A stretch of 64,000 nucleotides of DNA from Membranipora membranacea (taxonomy: Eukaryota; Bryozoa; Gymnolaemata; Cheilostomatida; Membraniporidae). Made by a program: the position numbers and the translations under genes. Location of the stretch: the NCBI GenBank assembly GCA_914767715.1, contig OU612072.1:4276001-4340000 (forward strand), given 5' to 3'. Shown in pieces: positions 61,877-64,000 of this stretch (positions are counted from its first letter, which is position 1; each line of letters opens with the position of its first letter). The notes under the pieces were generated by a model. The model did no database searches. It saw nothing but the letters and a program-made list of their open reading frames with translations, and was not told the DNA's origin.

Positions 61877-64000
61877 GAGCTGACTGACAATATTTTTTCT
61901 CTCGTCACTAAATTTCTTTATTGATAGACATTGATCTAATGAGTTTGCTTACTATATGGAGAGACGATTGTTTTGTTTCTTAATGTTGGACCACTCATAT
62001 AATCAGCATGCCCCTTTAACTGTGGTCTACTTGCATTGAAGTTGAACTGGTTTTCAATTAATATGGAAATCATAACCAGTGATGGTTTGACTGCTGCAGC
62101 GAGATTTAGACACTCTCGGAACCAAATGAATGAAATCTAACTCTCGGCTCCCTTAAATTTATTGTATCAGCCATTATGTATTTCAGTGAGTGCTTCAATC
62201 ATTCACAATTTTGGAGGTCCTCTATGGCCTCACCTCTAGGATGCATTCCTGCCTGTTGCTTGTTGCACTGTATCACACTGTAACACTCTCAGTACGAGGA
62301 CTTCAGGCAACTTGCGTCCGTCTTTAGGGGCAGCCCACCCTCTGTTTTGTCATAAACAGGGCTTCAATCAGTCTTGTCATACCACCACAGTCCACAGGCT
62401 AGTGCTCATCTGACATGTCGGGCCTCAAACTAAGTTCTGCTAATCGCAGAGAGAATTAAATTTGATTCATGATGAGGGTGCAACGCTCTTTTACATCATT
62501 AATTGGTAGAATGTGCACCGGGGAAAATGCTTGGTCTTAATATGGGCGTCTGAAGGTGGTGTGATCATGAATCAAATGTAAAAATTGGACAATTCACACA
62601 AGGATACAGTCACTCATGTCATTCGATGTTCATATAGGCTACCTGTATAGGCTAGCCAGCAACCAGGTCAAACCTAATTCACTATCAAATTGAAATCCAC
62701 CAGCTGTTGTGTAGTACCTGTATGAAACAGCAGAGCCACGACTCTTAACCTTTTCCTTGACTCAACAGTGCGTATGACTGGATATAAATAGATTGTCAAA
62801 CCGGTATCTTTCATTCAATTTGACTTTCTTAATAAAAGTAGATATAACAGAGAGTAAGGGGCATGACCAAGTAATTGAGAATGCTACTCCAGCAGGGCTC
62901 CAGGTCCTGTGGCAACGATTGACGGTAAATGAATAACAAAGATGGTAACGGACTGCACAAACTCAACCTTCCCAGATTATTATGAATGAGGAGACAACTC
63001 ATGATATTTCACCACATCCCTGATTCTTGTAGACCTTGATGACTAGCTTACTGCTTTCATTTCATATCTTAATGCGAACACGCATGACTTCGGGTTGTTG
63101 ATGCAGTTGTGATGTGTTTGAGGTTACCTGGTCATGGCAAATGTGTCAAAAACTTACTGACCAATGCTCTTCATATCTAGGTTTGAGTATGAGTATGAAG
63201 CTTTGTCACGACTCGGATATACGCCAAGCATAAACTTAACGTGTTATTGGAAGGAACTGATCCAATACAAAGCAATTGTTTCTGTTTTGTGTATTTTCAT
63301 GTGTTTATTTTTCATATTATGAATAACGAAGAATCTTCAGAACACCTCTCACTTATTAGTAATCAGCGCTGTCGTGTGCATTTCTCCACCCAGTCCTGCT
63401 CACAGTATGACAGGGTTTCTTCTTTGTAATGTATAAATCCAAAGGTAGATACTGCCCAGCAGTAAAGATCAGCATATTTCTGGAATTAGAGTAATAATAA
63501 ATGAGAACCTTCGAGGGGTAAAAGAATTTCGGAAACCAGCTACCAGATTATGTATGATGCAATTTGCCTGTATTTGGGATGGTTCTCTATCAAGACAGAG
63601 TCACCTAAATTGCTGGTTCAACTTGATTTATACATCCCTATACATTCAGACTTTCTGGAAACAATTTTTTGGTCTGCATCCACTTATACTCACAGAATAG
63701 GGTTGTCAATAAAAAGCCCAGATGTTATGGATAACAGGGTGAACAGATAATGAAATTTGATATATAAATTTTCACAGGAATATTGAACAAAAGATTCAAG
63801 TGTTGGCTGAACATGGAACATGACTCTGATCTCACAATATTATCAACCTAATGTAACATGACAACAAGAATGCATTTATAATTTGGAGTTGATAAAGTCA
63901 ATAGTCCCGGAGTAGTCCAGGAGGAAGTTGCGTGTTTAAACTCGTGACTCTGATTAACTATAATAAGTGAAGTGGATGAAGCTAAATTCTTCTATTGTTT
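61877..64000. other. no supported gene
   Basis: AT-rich sequence with open frames up to 66 codons and no motifs. A gene continuing beyond the window cannot be excluded. Confidence 0.4.

Overview
The window looks like nuclear DNA from a non-vertebrate animal. Genes are split by many short introns with ordinary GT-AG borders. The sequence is AT-rich and full of simple repeats, tRNA-derived SINEs, MITE-like hairpins and decayed LINEs. Animal-type proteins are present: a caspase, a collagen-like protein and a vitelline membrane outer layer (VMO-I) repeat protein. A sponge, cnidarian or similar lineage is plausible, but the species cannot be read from the sequence. There are no bacterial operons, CRISPR arrays or functional tRNA or rRNA genes.

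Left part (1-23 kb): gene traces lie on the minus strand and look damaged or incomplete. They are a three-exon VMO-I-like gene (4,899-6,960) with TGA in place of a conserved Trp; a SAM-dependent methyltransferase domain (11,627-13,519) with a phase-compatible upstream exon chain to 18,219 that contains one in-frame TAG; a LINE tail near 20.7 kb; and collagen-like exons (21,541-22,621) with TAA and TGA stops and several replaced glycines.

Middle (23.6-29.9 kb): a cluster of repeated blocks and SINEs, including two SINE 3' ends joined tail to tail through a perfect 34-bp palindrome. A cysteine-rich terminal exon lies at 27,829-28,034.

Right part (30-61 kb): three complete, intact genes could be assembled exon by exon. 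GPATCH4-like (minus, 7 exons, 323 aa) is a G-patch nucleolar-type protein with a Lys-rich tail. GANAB (plus, 22 exons, 944 or 970 aa) is the catalytic alpha subunit of ER glucosidase II, with two tandem acceptors at exon 5 that would give two isoforms. The third (plus, 5 exons, 627 aa) joins six ankyrin-like repeats directly to a caspase domain with its catalytic His, Cys and S1-pocket Arg positions kept. A decayed APE-type LINE (37.4-39.6 kb) and a TIR element separate the divergent GPATCH4-like and GANAB genes.

The three intact genes do not form an obvious pathway (nucleolar RNA biology, ER glycoprotein quality control, proteolytic signalling). The strongest candidates for something not widely described are the ankyrin-caspase fusion, the GANAB tandem-acceptor isoform that parallels a mammalian alternative insert, and the palindromic tail-to-tail SINE pair. 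All exon borders were set by hand from splice signals, reading phase and recalled family similarity; no search was run.
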